A DNA stretch of 40,971 nt from CAZONU01 sp965370045 (lineage in GTDB: Bacteria > Planctomycetota > SZUA-567 > JAKLDR01): NCBI GenBank assembly GCA_965370045.1, contig CBDUSI010000029.1, positions 1 to 40,971 of the forward strand, given 5' to 3'. The notes beneath the pieces were generated by a model that was not told where the DNA came from, made no database searches, and saw nothing but the letters and a program-made list of their open reading frames with translations. The stretch's first letter is position 1; the number at the start of each line of letters is the position of its first letter. Of the stretch, positions 23,740 to 31,845 are shown piece by piece. The position numbers and the translations under genes are program-made.

Positions 23740-25527
23740 TCACTCCACCCTCACGGTGACGATGGTGATGTCGTCGTGCTGATCGGCGTTGCCGCGGTGG
23801 CCATCGAGCTCCCGCAGGAGCGCGCGCACGAAGTCCCGGCTCTTGACCCGGGCGTTGACCTGCACCCACTTGTAGAAACGCTCGTCGCCGAACTCCTCGT
23901 GCTGCTCGTCCATGGCCTCGACTACCCCGTCGGTGTAGAGCACCACCCGGTCGCCCTTGTAGAGCTGCAGCGTCTGCTCCTTGACGGTGCGGTTGAAGAT
24001 GGGCCCCTTGTCGAAGCCCAGGGCGATGCCCGCGGGGTTGACCAGCTCGCACTTGCCGGTGCGCGCGCGGAACAGGACCATGGGGTTGTGACCCGCGGAG
24101 GCCACCGTCAGGGTCTTCTGGCGCACGTTGAGCACCCCGTAGATGGCGGTGACGAACATGCCCCGCTTGATGTCCCGGGCCACGATGGAGTTGGTCTGGG
24201 ACAGGGTGTCGGACGCCGAGAGGTTGCCGGCGGCCAGCATGCGCAGCACCGTGCGCGTCGAGCCCATGACCATCGAGCCGGGAATGCCCTTGCCGGAGAC
24301 GTCGGCGCAGATCACCCCGAGGTTCTCGCGGTCCACGGGAATGAAGTCGAAGTAGTCGCCGCCGACCTCCTTGGCCGGGCTGTAGGCCTGGTAGATGTCG
24401 AAGCCGGGCAGCTGGGGGATCTTGGAGGGCAGCAGGTGCGCCTGGATCTCCCGGGCGGTGTCCAGCTCGGCCTGGACCTTCTCGGACTCGACCTCCAGCT
24501 CCTGGGCGACCTTCAGGCTCTTGGTCATGTCGTTGAAGGCCATGGCCAGCAGGCCGATCTCGTCGCTCGAGGTCCGCTTGGTGACGTGGTTGAAGTCCCC
24601 GCGGCTGACCACGTCCATGTCGCGCATCAGCCGCCGGACCGGGCGGACAATGCCCGCGGCCAGGAAGTAGGAAACGCCCACTCCGATCAGCACGAAGATG
24701 ACCCCGGCGACCAGCGCCGTGGAGATCAGGTTGTTGACCTGCTCGTCCACCTTGTCGATGGCCACCACCAGCCGGGCGGTGCCCTCCTGGGTCGCCCCCG
24801 GCACGGTGAAGGTCGCCTTGAACTGCAGCGCCTTGATGGACCGGATATGCTTGCTCTTCTCGTCGAGCCGGTCGTAGGTGCCGCGCAGGCACTCCACGTT
24901 GTCGTAGAACTTGCCGTCAATGGCCTCGGGATCACCCTTCATCGCCCGGGGATCCCGGGCCGAGGCGATCAGGATTCCGCCGTAGAGGATCGCCGCCTCC
25001 TCGGTGTCGTTGGCGACTATCTTGCCGGTCCGCTTGTCCTTGAACTCCAGCACCTTGCCTATCTTGATGCGCGGCCACTGCTTGTCCTTGTTGTCGGGCT
25101 TCCACTTCAGGTAGTCGGCCACGTTCTGGCGGCCCTGCTCGGCGAGGATCAGCGCGGCCTGGGCACCGTTGCGCTTGATGGTGTTCTCCAGGTGCTTGCG
25201 CAGCTCCCTGGCCTGATAGAGCCCCCAGACCACGGTGATCGCCGCGACCAGCATGGCAATGGCCGCGCCCATCTTTATAGCCAGGCCCAGGCCCTGCACC
25301 CGCCGGCCGGCCACCGAGCCGCCGGTACGTCCCGAGGAGGCCCGCTGCGCGGGGGCGATGCTCGTCGCCGAAGCCGCGGAGGCGACCCGAGCGGCGTCGG
25401 AGGCCCGGCGCTGCCGGCCAATGCCGCTGCCAGGGGTCTTGCGGGGAGCGCGCGCGCCCGGCTTGCCGCCGCTGCCCGGCCGTCTCAGGCGCACCGAGCT
25501 CTTGCCCTTGCTCTTGCCCTTAGCCAC
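23740..25527 (-). CDS. membrane HAMP-SpoIIE (PP2C) phosphatase
   Basis: A 595-residue transmembrane phosphatase. A basic, low-complexity cytoplasmic N-terminus (about 1-80, rich in Gly/Arg/Ala) precedes membrane segment 1 (about 83-103). A sensor region follows (about 105-265, with FKDKRTGKIVANDTEEAAI), then membrane segment 2 (about 265-292), a HAMP domain (IVRPVRRLMRDMDVVSRGDF), a coiled coil with ELDTAREIQAHLLP, and a SpoIIE domain. Catalytic metal ligands are in GGDYFDF, CADVSGKGIPGSMVM, YTDGVVEAMDE and QHDDITIVTV. The periplasmic signal is unknown. It overlaps the GGDEF gene by 8 bp and precedes the RsbW and STAS genes, so it is the input of this switch. Confidence 0.94.
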   Translation of the reverse strand: MAKGKSKGKSSVRLRRPGSGGKPGARAPRKTPGSGIGRQRRASDAARVASAASATSIAPAQRASSGRTGGSVAGRRVQGLGLAIKMGAAIAMLVAAITVVWGLYQARELRKHLENTIKRNGAQAALILAEQGRQNVADYLKWKPDNKDKQWPRIKIGKVLEFKDKRTGKIVANDTEEAAILYGGILIASARDPRAMKGDPEAIDGKFYDNVECLRGTYDRLDEKSKHIRSIKALQFKATFTVPGATQEGTARLVVAIDKVDEQVNNLISTALVAGVIFVLIGVGVSYFLAAGIVRPVRRLMRDMDVVSRGDFNHVTKRTSSDEIGLLAMAFNDMTKSLKVAQELEVESEKVQAELDTAREIQAHLLPSKIPQLPGFDIYQAYSPAKEVGGDYFDFIPVDRENLGVICADVSGKGIPGSMVMGSTRTVLRMLAAGNLSASDTLSQTNSIVARDIKRGMFVTAIYGVLNVRQKTLTVASAGHNPMVLFRARTGKCELVNPAGIALGFDKGPIFNRTVKEQTLQLYKGDRVVLYTDGVVEAMDEQHEEFGDERFYKWVQVNARVKSRDFVRALLRELDGHRGNADQHDDITIVTVRVE

Positions 25528-26647
25528 CGGACTTGCCCCCGCCCGCCGCCGCGTCCTTCCCCTTGTCCGCGGGCAGCGCCGGCGCCACGCAGAGCAGGTT
25601 GCGGCCCTCGGCCTTGGCGCGGTAGAGCGCCGCGTCGGCGGCCTCTATCAGCCCGCGCTTGTCCCCGGCGTCGTCCGGGAAGCAGGCCACCCCGAAGCTG
25701 CCAGTGACGCGCAGCTCCCGGCCCTCGAAGTTCACGATGGTCTCCTCCAGCGAGCAGCGCAGGCGCTCGGCCACCTCCGCCGCCGAGGCCCGGTCGATCT
25801 CGATGAGGATTACCGCGAACTCCTCGCCGCCGTAGCGGGCCACCAGGTCCACCGAGCGGACCGCCTCGCGCAGGATGTCGGCGGTGGCCTTGAGGACCTC
25901 GTCGCCAGCCAAGTGGCCGTGGGTGTCGTTGACGTTCTTGAAGTGGTCGAGGTCCAGCATCACCAGGGAGATGCTCCTGGAGCTGTAGCGCCGCACGCGG
26001 CCGACCTCCTGGCTGAGGTGGGCTTCGAAGTGGCCGCGGCTGGAGACCCCGGTAAGGTCGTCGATGATCGAGCGCCGGTAGAGCAGCTCGTTGTGGAAGG
26101 TGATGGCCACCGTCTGGCCGAGCATGCCCAGCATGCGCCGCTCGAAAGAGTTCAACTGCCCGCCGGCCAGCCGCTCGCCGAGGAAGAGCAACCCCTCCAG
26201 CTGCGCCGGGTGGCTGCGGTCGGCCTGCTGGATAAGCGGCACGCAGCTGACCATGCCCAGCTCGTGGAGCTTCTTGACCTCCTCGAGCTTCTCGATGTGC
26301 GAATCGTTCAGGTCGAAGGGCCGGGGCGAGGCCAGGGCGAACTCAGCCAGCTGGCCGGTGGGGTCCACGGACACGCCCTCGGCGGAAATGCCCTGCGCCT
26401 TGGCGATCTCGAAGCTGCCACCCTCCAGCTGGTCGCGGCGCAGCACCACCAGCCGCGGGACCATGAACTGGCCCATCAGGGTCCTGAGCAGGTACTTGAG
26501 CAGGCCGTCGGCGTTCATGGCCAAGGCGCTGATCTGCCCGACGATCTCGAATATGGTGGTGAACTCCTGCTCCTGGCGGCGCAGGCGACGGGAAAGCTCC
26601 GAGATGCGCTTGTCCTGGTCGCCCAGGTAGCCGTGGAGCAGCTTCAT
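25520..26647 (-). CDS. diguanylate cyclase with N-terminal GAF-like sensor
   Basis: A 375-residue protein: a short coiled coil (SELSRRLRRQEQEFTTIFEI), a GAF-like region (about 35-185) and a GGDEF domain (about 195-360). The active site is RYGGEEF at 273-277, with an intact inhibitory-site RxxD (R264-D267) five residues upstream, so synthesis of cyclic di-GMP with product inhibition is expected. The start at 26647 is the first ATG; the frame stays open for about 100 bp further upstream without a usual start codon. It overlaps the SpoIIE phosphatase gene by 8 bp. In Pseudomonas the HsbA switch acts on a diguanylate cyclase, so a similar output is conceivable here. Confidence 0.92.
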   Translation of the reverse strand: MKLLHGYLGDQDKRISELSRRLRRQEQEFTTIFEIVGQISALAMNADGLLKYLLRTLMGQFMVPRLVVLRRDQLEGGSFEIAKAQGISAEGVSVDPTGQLAEFALASPRPFDLNDSHIEKLEEVKKLHELGMVSCVPLIQQADRSHPAQLEGLLFLGERLAGGQLNSFERRMLGMLGQTVAITFHNELLYRRSIIDDLTGVSSRGHFEAHLSQEVGRVRRYSSRSISLVMLDLDHFKNVNDTHGHLAGDEVLKATADILREAVRSVDLVARYGGEEFAVILIEIDRASAAEVAERLRCSLEETIVNFEGRELRVTGSFGVACFPDDAGDKRGLIEAADAALYRAKAEGRNLLCVAPALPADKGKDAAAGGGKSGG

Positions 26648-26740
26648 CTCGCCCTCGCTGAGGCGTCCGGCCAGGACGGCCTCGAGCTTCTGGGCGGCGG
26701 TGCCAGCTTCCAGGTCCAGGGGTTCTACCTCCCAGCACGA

Positions 26741-26759
26741 CCCGGGCTCTCAGCCCGGG
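26741..26759 (-). terminator. GC-rich hairpin after pgpA
   Basis: Perfect 8-bp inverted repeat (CCCGGGCT / AGCCCGGG) with a 3-base loop, 22 bp beyond the pgpA stop and about 95 bp before the GGDEF gene. There is no U-tract, so it may be a weak terminator, an RNA-processing stem, or a boundary between the two operons. Confidence 0.5.
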
Positions 26760-26780
26760 AGACTCCCTGTTACGCGCGGA

Positions 26781-27350
26781 CTAGTGGGAACTGACGTCCA
26801 CTCCGCACTTCACGAGCAGCGTGATCAGGAGCGGGCGGACCAGCAGATTGGCGATTGAGGCCGCCACCACGTCGTCCAACCAGATTCCCACTGACCCCCC
26901 GAAGCGCTCCTCTACCCATCCGACCGCGCCGATCTTGAGAGCATCGAACAGCCGAAAGAGCAAAAAGGCCAACCCGACGAAGACGAAATTATATGTAGCC
27001 AGCCCGAAGAGTGCAAGGAATACTCCGGCCATCTCGTCGAGGACGAACCAGCGCGGATCTTTCCCTCCCGCAGCCCTTTCCGCGTCCCGGCCGAGGGCCA
27101 GCGAGGCCGTCGAGAAGAACACGAAGAGGGCCAGGCACCCGAAGGTGTATTGGTCCAGGCCGCTGGCCCTGAGCGGCAGGTAGATGCCCAGCGCCGCCAG
27201 GCTGCCCCAGGTGCCGGGGGCCAGAGGCAGAAAACCGGCCCCGAAGAAGCTGCCCAGCACCTTGGCGACGCGCGCCCGCCCCGGAGAGATCGCCTTCCCG
27301 GGGACCGGCGCTTCCTCGGCCGGCGAGGGTTCGGGGGCTTCGACCGGCAA
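26781..27350 (-). CDS. pgpA: phosphatidylglycerophosphatase A
   Basis: 189 residues from a TTG at 27350, chosen because GGAG lies 7 bp upstream and the preceding stop (TAG) is one base before it. PgpA-type motifs: GSFFGAGFLPLAPGTWGSLA, DPRWFVLDEMAG, FRLFDALKI and GIWLDDVVAA, with several membrane segments between them. The enzyme removes phosphate from phosphatidylglycerol phosphate at the inner membrane. The FDxxKP motif is modified (FDALKIGAV). The soluble N-terminal 25 residues are Pro/Glu-rich. It is last gene of the amidohydrolase operon and is followed by a hairpin. Confidence 0.88.
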   Translation of the reverse strand: MPVEAPEPSPAEEAPVPGKAISPGRARVAKVLGSFFGAGFLPLAPGTWGSLAALGIYLPLRASGLDQYTFGCLALFVFFSTASLALGRDAERAAGGKDPRWFVLDEMAGVFLALFGLATYNFVFVGLAFLLFRLFDALKIGAVGWVEERFGGSVGIWLDDVVAASIANLLVRPLLITLLVKCGVDVSSH

Positions 27351-27351
27351 G

Positions 27352-27564
27352 CTAGATCTCCAACTTCCCGGCGGCCAGGCTGGCCCGGGCCAGTTCCCGG
27401 ACTTCATCGCGTGAAGTGGCGACCCCACCCCACAGGTCCAGGCCCTCGCCGGCGGGGCCGGGGGCGAAGCCCACCCGGGCATCGCCCACTCGCAGCTCCC
27501 GCCAGGAGTCATCCCGGCAGCTGGACACCGTCTTGCACGCGGCCGAGTGAGGCAAGCTACCCAT
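27352..27564 (-). CDS. small hypothetical protein (70 residues)
   Basis: ORF starting MGSLPHSAACKTVSSCRDD and ending ARASLAAGKLEI. It overlaps the preceding lysine-rich ORF by 8 bp (GATGGGTAG) and ends one base before the pgpA TTG. Its place in a gap-free operon supports it being real. Small, with two Cys and a Trp-containing middle (GLDLWGGVATSRDE). Similarity unknown. Confidence 0.45.
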   Translation of the reverse strand: MGSLPHSAACKTVSSCRDDSWRELRVGDARVGFAPGPAGEGLDLWGGVATSRDEVRELARASLAAGKLEI

Positions 27565-27706
27565 CCCGTTTGCTCTTCCTGAACCGCCGGCAGCCGTCGC
27601 GATCCTTCTCCTTCTTCTCGTCGCGGTGCGTCCGTTCCGGCGGTGGCATCTTCCCGCGCGGCAGCTTGGGCTTGGCCGGCTTCTTGGGCTTGGCTTTCTT
27701 CTTCAC
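27557..27706 (-). CDS. small lysine-rich protein (49 residues)
   Basis: Starts at a GTG overlapping the amidohydrolase TGA (GTGA) and reads KKKAKPKKPAKPKLPRGK then PPPERTHRDEKKEKDRDG, ending FRKSKRDG. Very basic and disordered-looking; likely nucleic-acid binding or a ribosome-associated tail, by composition only. A second lysine-rich mini-gene occurs at 39175-39285. Confidence 0.45.
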   Translation of the reverse strand: MKKKAKPKKPAKPKLPRGKMPPPERTHRDEKKEKDRDGCRRFRKSKRDG

Positions 27707-29286
27707 CCCGCCGCCTCCCCCGCACGGTAGACCTCGCGCCCGGCGACGTAGGTGGCCAATACTTTCGTCGAGCGAATATCTTCGACCGGCGCGGAGCGCG
27801 GGTCGCGGTCCAGGACCACGAAGTCCGCCGGCTCGCCGGGCTCCAACTTCCCTGAAAGTCCGCTCCAAGGGAAGAGCTTCGCGGCCACGTCAGTGTAAAG
27901 CGACAGCGCCGTTTCAATGTCCACCGCGTGCTCCGGTCCCCAGACGCGCCCCGAGGCCGAGCGCCGCGTGGTCGCCGCGTACATGCCCACGAAGGGATTA
28001 AAGTCCGCGATCGGCGCGTCCGAGCCCCCAGCAACCACGACCCCCGCCCCCAGGTAGCGGTCGTACGGGTAAAAGTCCTCGACGCGCGCGGTGCCCACGA
28101 ACTCCTCCACCTGGTCGGCCCAGGCATAATGAAAGACGGACTGCGCGGCCAGGCCCACGCCCAGCTCGGCCATTCTCTCGGGGACGCCTTCGGGCGCGAA
28201 GTAACCGTGGATCATGAAGTTCCCGGCGGGCGCGGCGCTCCCCCGCGCGGCCAGCGCGGCGGCGATGGCTTCGACGCCCTCGGCCAGCCCCGCGCCGCCG
28301 GTGGCGTGCATCGCCACGGGGAAGCCACGGTCCATGGCCATGCTGATGCGTCGAGCGAGCTCCTCCGGCGGGGTGTTGTAGGCGCCGAGGTTATCCGGCT
28401 GGCCCTCGTAGGGGCGGCGAAGCCTGGCGGTGCGGTGCATGACGAAGAGGTCATAGAGCAGCTTCAGCGGCCCGACCCGCGAGAGCGGCCCCAGCTTCTG
28501 GCCGAACTCGAAGCCGCCGGACATGAAGTCCTCGAACTGCTCGCCGCGCACTGCCGCGGGATGCACGATGGTCCGGCAGGGCAGCTCCCCCCCGGCGTCC
28601 AGCTTCGCGATGGCCCCGATCTGCGCACCCGTAGCGTAGGCCTGGACGACTGTGGTGATTCCCCGGGAGGCCAGCGTGCGGCAGCCGGCGGCGAAGTTCT
28701 CGGCGAATTCCTCGGGACCGTAGTTCGGCCGGAAGGGTAGCAGCTCGGAGAAGAGCTGGCCGCCCCGGAACCAGCAGACCCCGGTGGGCTCGCCGGACTC
28801 GTCCCTGTCTATGTGTCCGCCCTCCGGGTCGGGCGTTTCGCGGCCCACGCCCACGGCGGCCAGCGCCGCGGAGTTGGCCACGGTCTTGTTGACGTCGTAG
28901 ATCACCAGCGGGCGGTCCGGCACGGCCTCGTCGAGATCGCGGGCCGACGGCAGCCGCCCCTCGGCGAGCACCGCGGGGTGCAGGCACCCGGCGCGCCCGT
29001 AGATCACCGCCTGCTCCGGGCGCGCGGAGGCAAAGGCCGAGAGCCGCTTCACTATCTCCGCTATCGACCTGGCGTCGTAAAGCAGGCATCCGCCGCGGAG
29101 CTGGCCCACCCGCTCGACGTGAACGTGCGTGTCCCACAGGCCGGGAAGGACGCACGCGCCGGGAAAGTCGAGGACTTCGGCCTCCGGCGGCGCGGAGCGC
29201 GCGGCCGCCTGGCGGTCCGCGCCCAGCGCGATCACCCGGCCGTTGGCCACCGCGACGGCCGCGGGAGCTTTCTCCGCGTCGCTCAC
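27703..29286 (-). CDS. amidohydrolase family protein (YtcJ-like)
   Basis: A 527-residue metal-dependent hydrolase. The N-terminal beta-sandwich strand (VAVANGRVIALGADRQA) leads to the metal HxH motif in PGLWDTHVHVE. Later metal-site candidates are His in MHATGG and MIHGYF, and Asp in GGSDAPI. The C-terminal KLEPGEPADFVVLDRDPR segment re-forms the sandwich. This is the Amidohydro_3/YtcJ group; substrates are diverse amides or related compounds and cannot be read here. The start is GTG, overlapping the upstream zinc-ribbon gene (GTGA). Confidence 0.85.
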   Translation of the reverse strand: MSDAEKAPAAVAVANGRVIALGADRQAAARSAPPEAEVLDFPGACVLPGLWDTHVHVERVGQLRGGCLLYDARSIAEIVKRLSAFASARPEQAVIYGRAGCLHPAVLAEGRLPSARDLDEAVPDRPLVIYDVNKTVANSAALAAVGVGRETPDPEGGHIDRDESGEPTGVCWFRGGQLFSELLPFRPNYGPEEFAENFAAGCRTLASRGITTVVQAYATGAQIGAIAKLDAGGELPCRTIVHPAAVRGEQFEDFMSGGFEFGQKLGPLSRVGPLKLLYDLFVMHRTARLRRPYEGQPDNLGAYNTPPEELARRISMAMDRGFPVAMHATGGAGLAEGVEAIAAALAARGSAAPAGNFMIHGYFAPEGVPERMAELGVGLAAQSVFHYAWADQVEEFVGTARVEDFYPYDRYLGAGVVVAGGSDAPIADFNPFVGMYAATTRRSASGRVWGPEHAVDIETALSLYTDVAAKLFPWSGLSGKLEPGEPADFVVLDRDPRSAPVEDIRSTKVLATYVAGREVYRAGEAAG

Positions 29287-29954
29287 TCTTTCACGCCTGG
29301 GCCCTGGGGCTCGGGGGCCGGCGCCGGTGGCTCCTCTTCAATGTCCGCGCCGCCGCCCAGCAGCCGGTCGATCTGGCCGCGCATGGCGTCGACCTCCTCC
29401 TCGCCGAGGCCGGGGTCCAGCACCTTGTGGGTGATTCCCTCGTGCCGGTCATCGAGGACCAGGTGCTCGCCGCGCGGCGAGTCGGCCACGCCGGTGAAGC
29501 GCAGGCGCTTCTTGCGCATGAGCATCAGCGCCAGGATGAAGCGGAACCTCTGCTGGGCGGGGTCGGCCTGGCCCTCCAGGCGGCGGAACATGTCGTAGAT
29601 GGTCTCGGCGTCGATCTGCCGGGCCAGCGGGCGGCGGTCCTCGGACTCGTCGGGGACCAGGCTCTTCCATGAAGAGAAGAACTCGCCGGCCTTCTCCGCG
29701 TCCCAGCAGCTCGCGCAAAGGTCAACGCGACTGAAGGGCAGCCCGCCGACGTCAACGGGCGGGGTAGCGTCCTCGGCGGGCGTCCCGGCGTCCGTTTCGG
29801 CGGGCTCCGCTGCCTCTTCCGGCTGGGGCTCGGGGGGCGGCGGGGCGGCCGCGTCCAGGCGCAGGGCGGAGTGGTATTCCTCGCCGACGGCGAACTCGTG
29901 CCCGCAGGCCGAGCAGGCCCCCGCGCGCTTGCCGAAGTGGTAGTCGCCGGGCAT
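29283..29954 (-). CDS. zinc-ribbon hypothetical protein
   Basis: 223 residues. Two CxxC pairs, CSACGHEFAVGEEY at about residue 14 and VDLCASCWD at about 80, probably bind one zinc; they are separated by a Pro/Ala/Glu-rich, variable insert. A helical region follows with IYDMFRRLEG and RFRFILALMLMRKKRLRF, then a C-terminal Glu/Pro-rich tail. I recognise the layout as a conserved uncharacterised type but not a function. It overlaps the amidohydrolase gene and follows the 66-residue zinc-ribbon gene by 11 bp. Confidence 0.75.
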   Translation of the reverse strand: MPGDYHFGKRAGACSACGHEFAVGEEYHSALRLDAAAPPPPEPQPEEAAEPAETDAGTPAEDATPPVDVGGLPFSRVDLCASCWDAEKAGEFFSSWKSLVPDESEDRRPLARQIDAETIYDMFRRLEGQADPAQQRFRFILALMLMRKKRLRFTGVADSPRGEHLVLDDRHEGITHKVLDPGLGEEEVDAMRGQIDRLLGGGADIEEEPPAPAPEPQGPGVKE

Positions 29955-29965
29955 GGGGTTCCTTT

Positions 29966-30166
29966 CTACTCAGCGCGGAAGAAGCGGTTGGTGGTCCCCC
30001 CGGGGGATATCTTTATCTCCACCCGGCGCGCGCACTTGGGGCACCAGCCCACGTAGGCGGTCCGCGCCTTGTTGATGTAGACCCGCCGGTAGACCCCGCA
30101 GCACTCGAACTTCACGCCGATGAAGCGCCGCCCTCGGGGCCTGCGCCCCTCTGCTTCGGGAATCAA
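29966..30166 (-). CDS. small zinc-ribbon protein (66 residues)
   Basis: Starts at TTG 30166 with an optimal GGAGGA 8 bp upstream. Basic N-terminus (EGRRPRGRRFIGVKFECC), then CGVYRRVYINKARTAYVGW and CPKCARRVEIKI. CC and CPKC make a likely zinc knuckle. Possible ribosome- or RNA-associated protein. First gene of the operon reading towards the amidohydrolase and pgpA; only 63 bp separate it from the branching enzyme gene. Confidence 0.65.
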   Translation of the reverse strand: MIPEAEGRRPRGRRFIGVKFECCGVYRRVYINKARTAYVGWCPKCARRVEIKISPGGTTNRFFRAE

Positions 30167-30229
30167 GGCTGGCTTCCTCCTGGGGATCGATTGTAGGCGC
30201 GCGGGGAGGGCTCCGCAAGAGCCCCGGGC

Positions 30230-31810
30230 TCATCGATAAACCCGGTAATCTATTTCCTGGAATATGCTGTCCTTGCCCTCCACGTCGGCCAGCCAGCCCT
30301 CGTCTATGCTTCCCGAGGTGATCATCTCGTACAACCGGATGAAGCGGGCGACGTGCTCCTTGGTGCGGCGCTCGGCGTAGGCGGTCATGGTCCCGGTGGT
30401 CATGATGAAGGCCCAGTCCGAGCTCTGGGCCAGCAGGAGCTCGCGCGCGGCCTGCTTGAGCGCGCGCTCAGGCACGCCCCCGGCGTCAGGATAGCGCCGG
30501 GCCAGCTCGACCATGCGCTCCTCGGCCTTGTGAAGATGGCGGTATATCCAGTCGTTGGAGCTGTTCAGCCAGACCTCGAAGTAGCCCTTGTCGCCCCAGG
30601 TGGAGGCCGAGGGCGAGACCTTCTGGTGCTTGGGGTTCCGCTCCAGGAACTCCGAGGGGGTGATCGGCTGAATCTCGTCCTGGTCGTGGTGCATCTTGCG
30701 GAAGAGGTGCTCCAGGAAGGCCGGGCCCTCGTACCACCAGTGGCCGAAGAGTTCCGCGTCGTAGGGGCTGACCACCACCGGCTCTGTGCCCAGGAAGCCG
30801 CGCAGGTGGCGGAGCTGGGCCTGCCGGTTGCACAGGAAGTTCCCGGCGTGCTCGGCGGCCTTCGCGCGCGCGCGCGCCGGATCGTAGTACTGCTTCTCGT
30901 GAAGCTGGACCTCGCCGGTGATCCTGTAGTATTTCAACCCCAGATTGGTGCGGATGCCCGCGGGCAGGTAGGGCCCCACGTAGTGCTGCTCGGCGTCGTG
31001 GCCTATGTCCCGGTAGAACTCGCGGTACTCGTAATCGCCGGGATAGCCCTGCTCGCGGCTCCAGACCTGCTTGGAGCTTTCCAGGTCCCGCGCGAAGGCG
31101 GCCACCCCGCCGGGGCAGTAGGCCGGGCGGAAGACCCCGTACTTGGGCCGCGGCGAGCCGAAGAGCAGCGCGTGCGCGTCGCTGAAGAAGTAGCGGATCC
31201 CCGCGCGCTTGAGATGCTCCTCCAGCCCCGGGCGATAGGCGCACTCCGGGAGCCAGATGCCCCGCGGCGGACGGCCGAAGTGCTTGCGGTAGTTGGCGAC
31301 GGCGACTTCCACCTGGGCGCGAACCGCCTGCTCGGTGCTCATCAAGGGCAGCAGCCCGTGGGTCGCCGCGCAGGTGACGATCTCGATCAGGCCATTGTCC
31401 TGTAAAGTGCGGAAGGCGGAGAGCACGTCGCGCCCCGCGCCCTCGAAGCGCGCGCGGCAGGCCGCGAACTGCGCCTTGTACATCCGCGCCAGGGTTCCGA
31501 TGGGCGTGTCCGGGTCCCAGGCGTGGGCCTCGCGCTCGGCGAGGTGCTCGACGCGGTCGAGGTACGAGATGTAGCGCGCCTGGAGCAGCGGATCGGCCAT
31601 CATCTCGCAGAGCGGCGGCGAGAGGTTCACCGTGACGCGGAAGTCCACCCCCTCGGAGGCCAGGCGCTCGAAGGCCAGGAGCAGCGGCAGGTAGGTCTCG
31701 GTGAGGGCCTCGTAGAACCAGCCCTCCTCCAGGAACTCGGGATGCTCGGGGTGGCGCACGAAGGGCAGGTGCGCGTGAAGCACCAGCGTGAAGTAACCTT
31801 GATGAGCCAC
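30230..31810 (-). CDS. GH57 1,4-alpha-glucan branching enzyme
   Basis: A 526-residue glycoside hydrolase family 57 protein with the start GYFTLVLHAHLPFVRHPEHP characteristic of archaeal-type branching enzymes. The catalytic nucleophile lies in IWLPECAYRP and the acid/base Asp in SPYDAELFGHWWYEGP. The C-terminal helical domain (SSNDWIYRHLHKAEERM, LLAQSSDWAFI) is typical. It makes alpha-1,6 branches in glycogen. It is third in an operon with glgC and a DUF4912 gene. No glycogen synthase or GlgB of the GH13 type occurs in the window. Confidence 0.92.
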   Translation of the reverse strand: MAHQGYFTLVLHAHLPFVRHPEHPEFLEEGWFYEALTETYLPLLLAFERLASEGVDFRVTVNLSPPLCEMMADPLLQARYISYLDRVEHLAEREAHAWDPDTPIGTLARMYKAQFAACRARFEGAGRDVLSAFRTLQDNGLIEIVTCAATHGLLPLMSTEQAVRAQVEVAVANYRKHFGRPPRGIWLPECAYRPGLEEHLKRAGIRYFFSDAHALLFGSPRPKYGVFRPAYCPGGVAAFARDLESSKQVWSREQGYPGDYEYREFYRDIGHDAEQHYVGPYLPAGIRTNLGLKYYRITGEVQLHEKQYYDPARARAKAAEHAGNFLCNRQAQLRHLRGFLGTEPVVVSPYDAELFGHWWYEGPAFLEHLFRKMHHDQDEIQPITPSEFLERNPKHQKVSPSASTWGDKGYFEVWLNSSNDWIYRHLHKAEERMVELARRYPDAGGVPERALKQAARELLLAQSSDWAFIMTTGTMTAYAERRTKEHVARFIRLYEMITSGSIDEGWLADVEGKDSIFQEIDYRVYR

Positions 31811-31845
31811 TATAGCTGCGTCCTTAGAAGAAGCCGGCCGCGGGC

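Noticed and set aside
23776..25707. 643-codon plus-strand frame opposite the HAMP-SpoIIE gene
   Set aside because: No recognisable motif; antisense of a firmly identified gene.
27703..29286. Cytosine deaminase or dihydroorotase assignment for the amidohydrolase
   Set aside because: Motif layout (WDTHVHVE start and ADFVVLDRDP end) is of the broad YtcJ/Amidohydro_3 group, with no substrate-specific motif.
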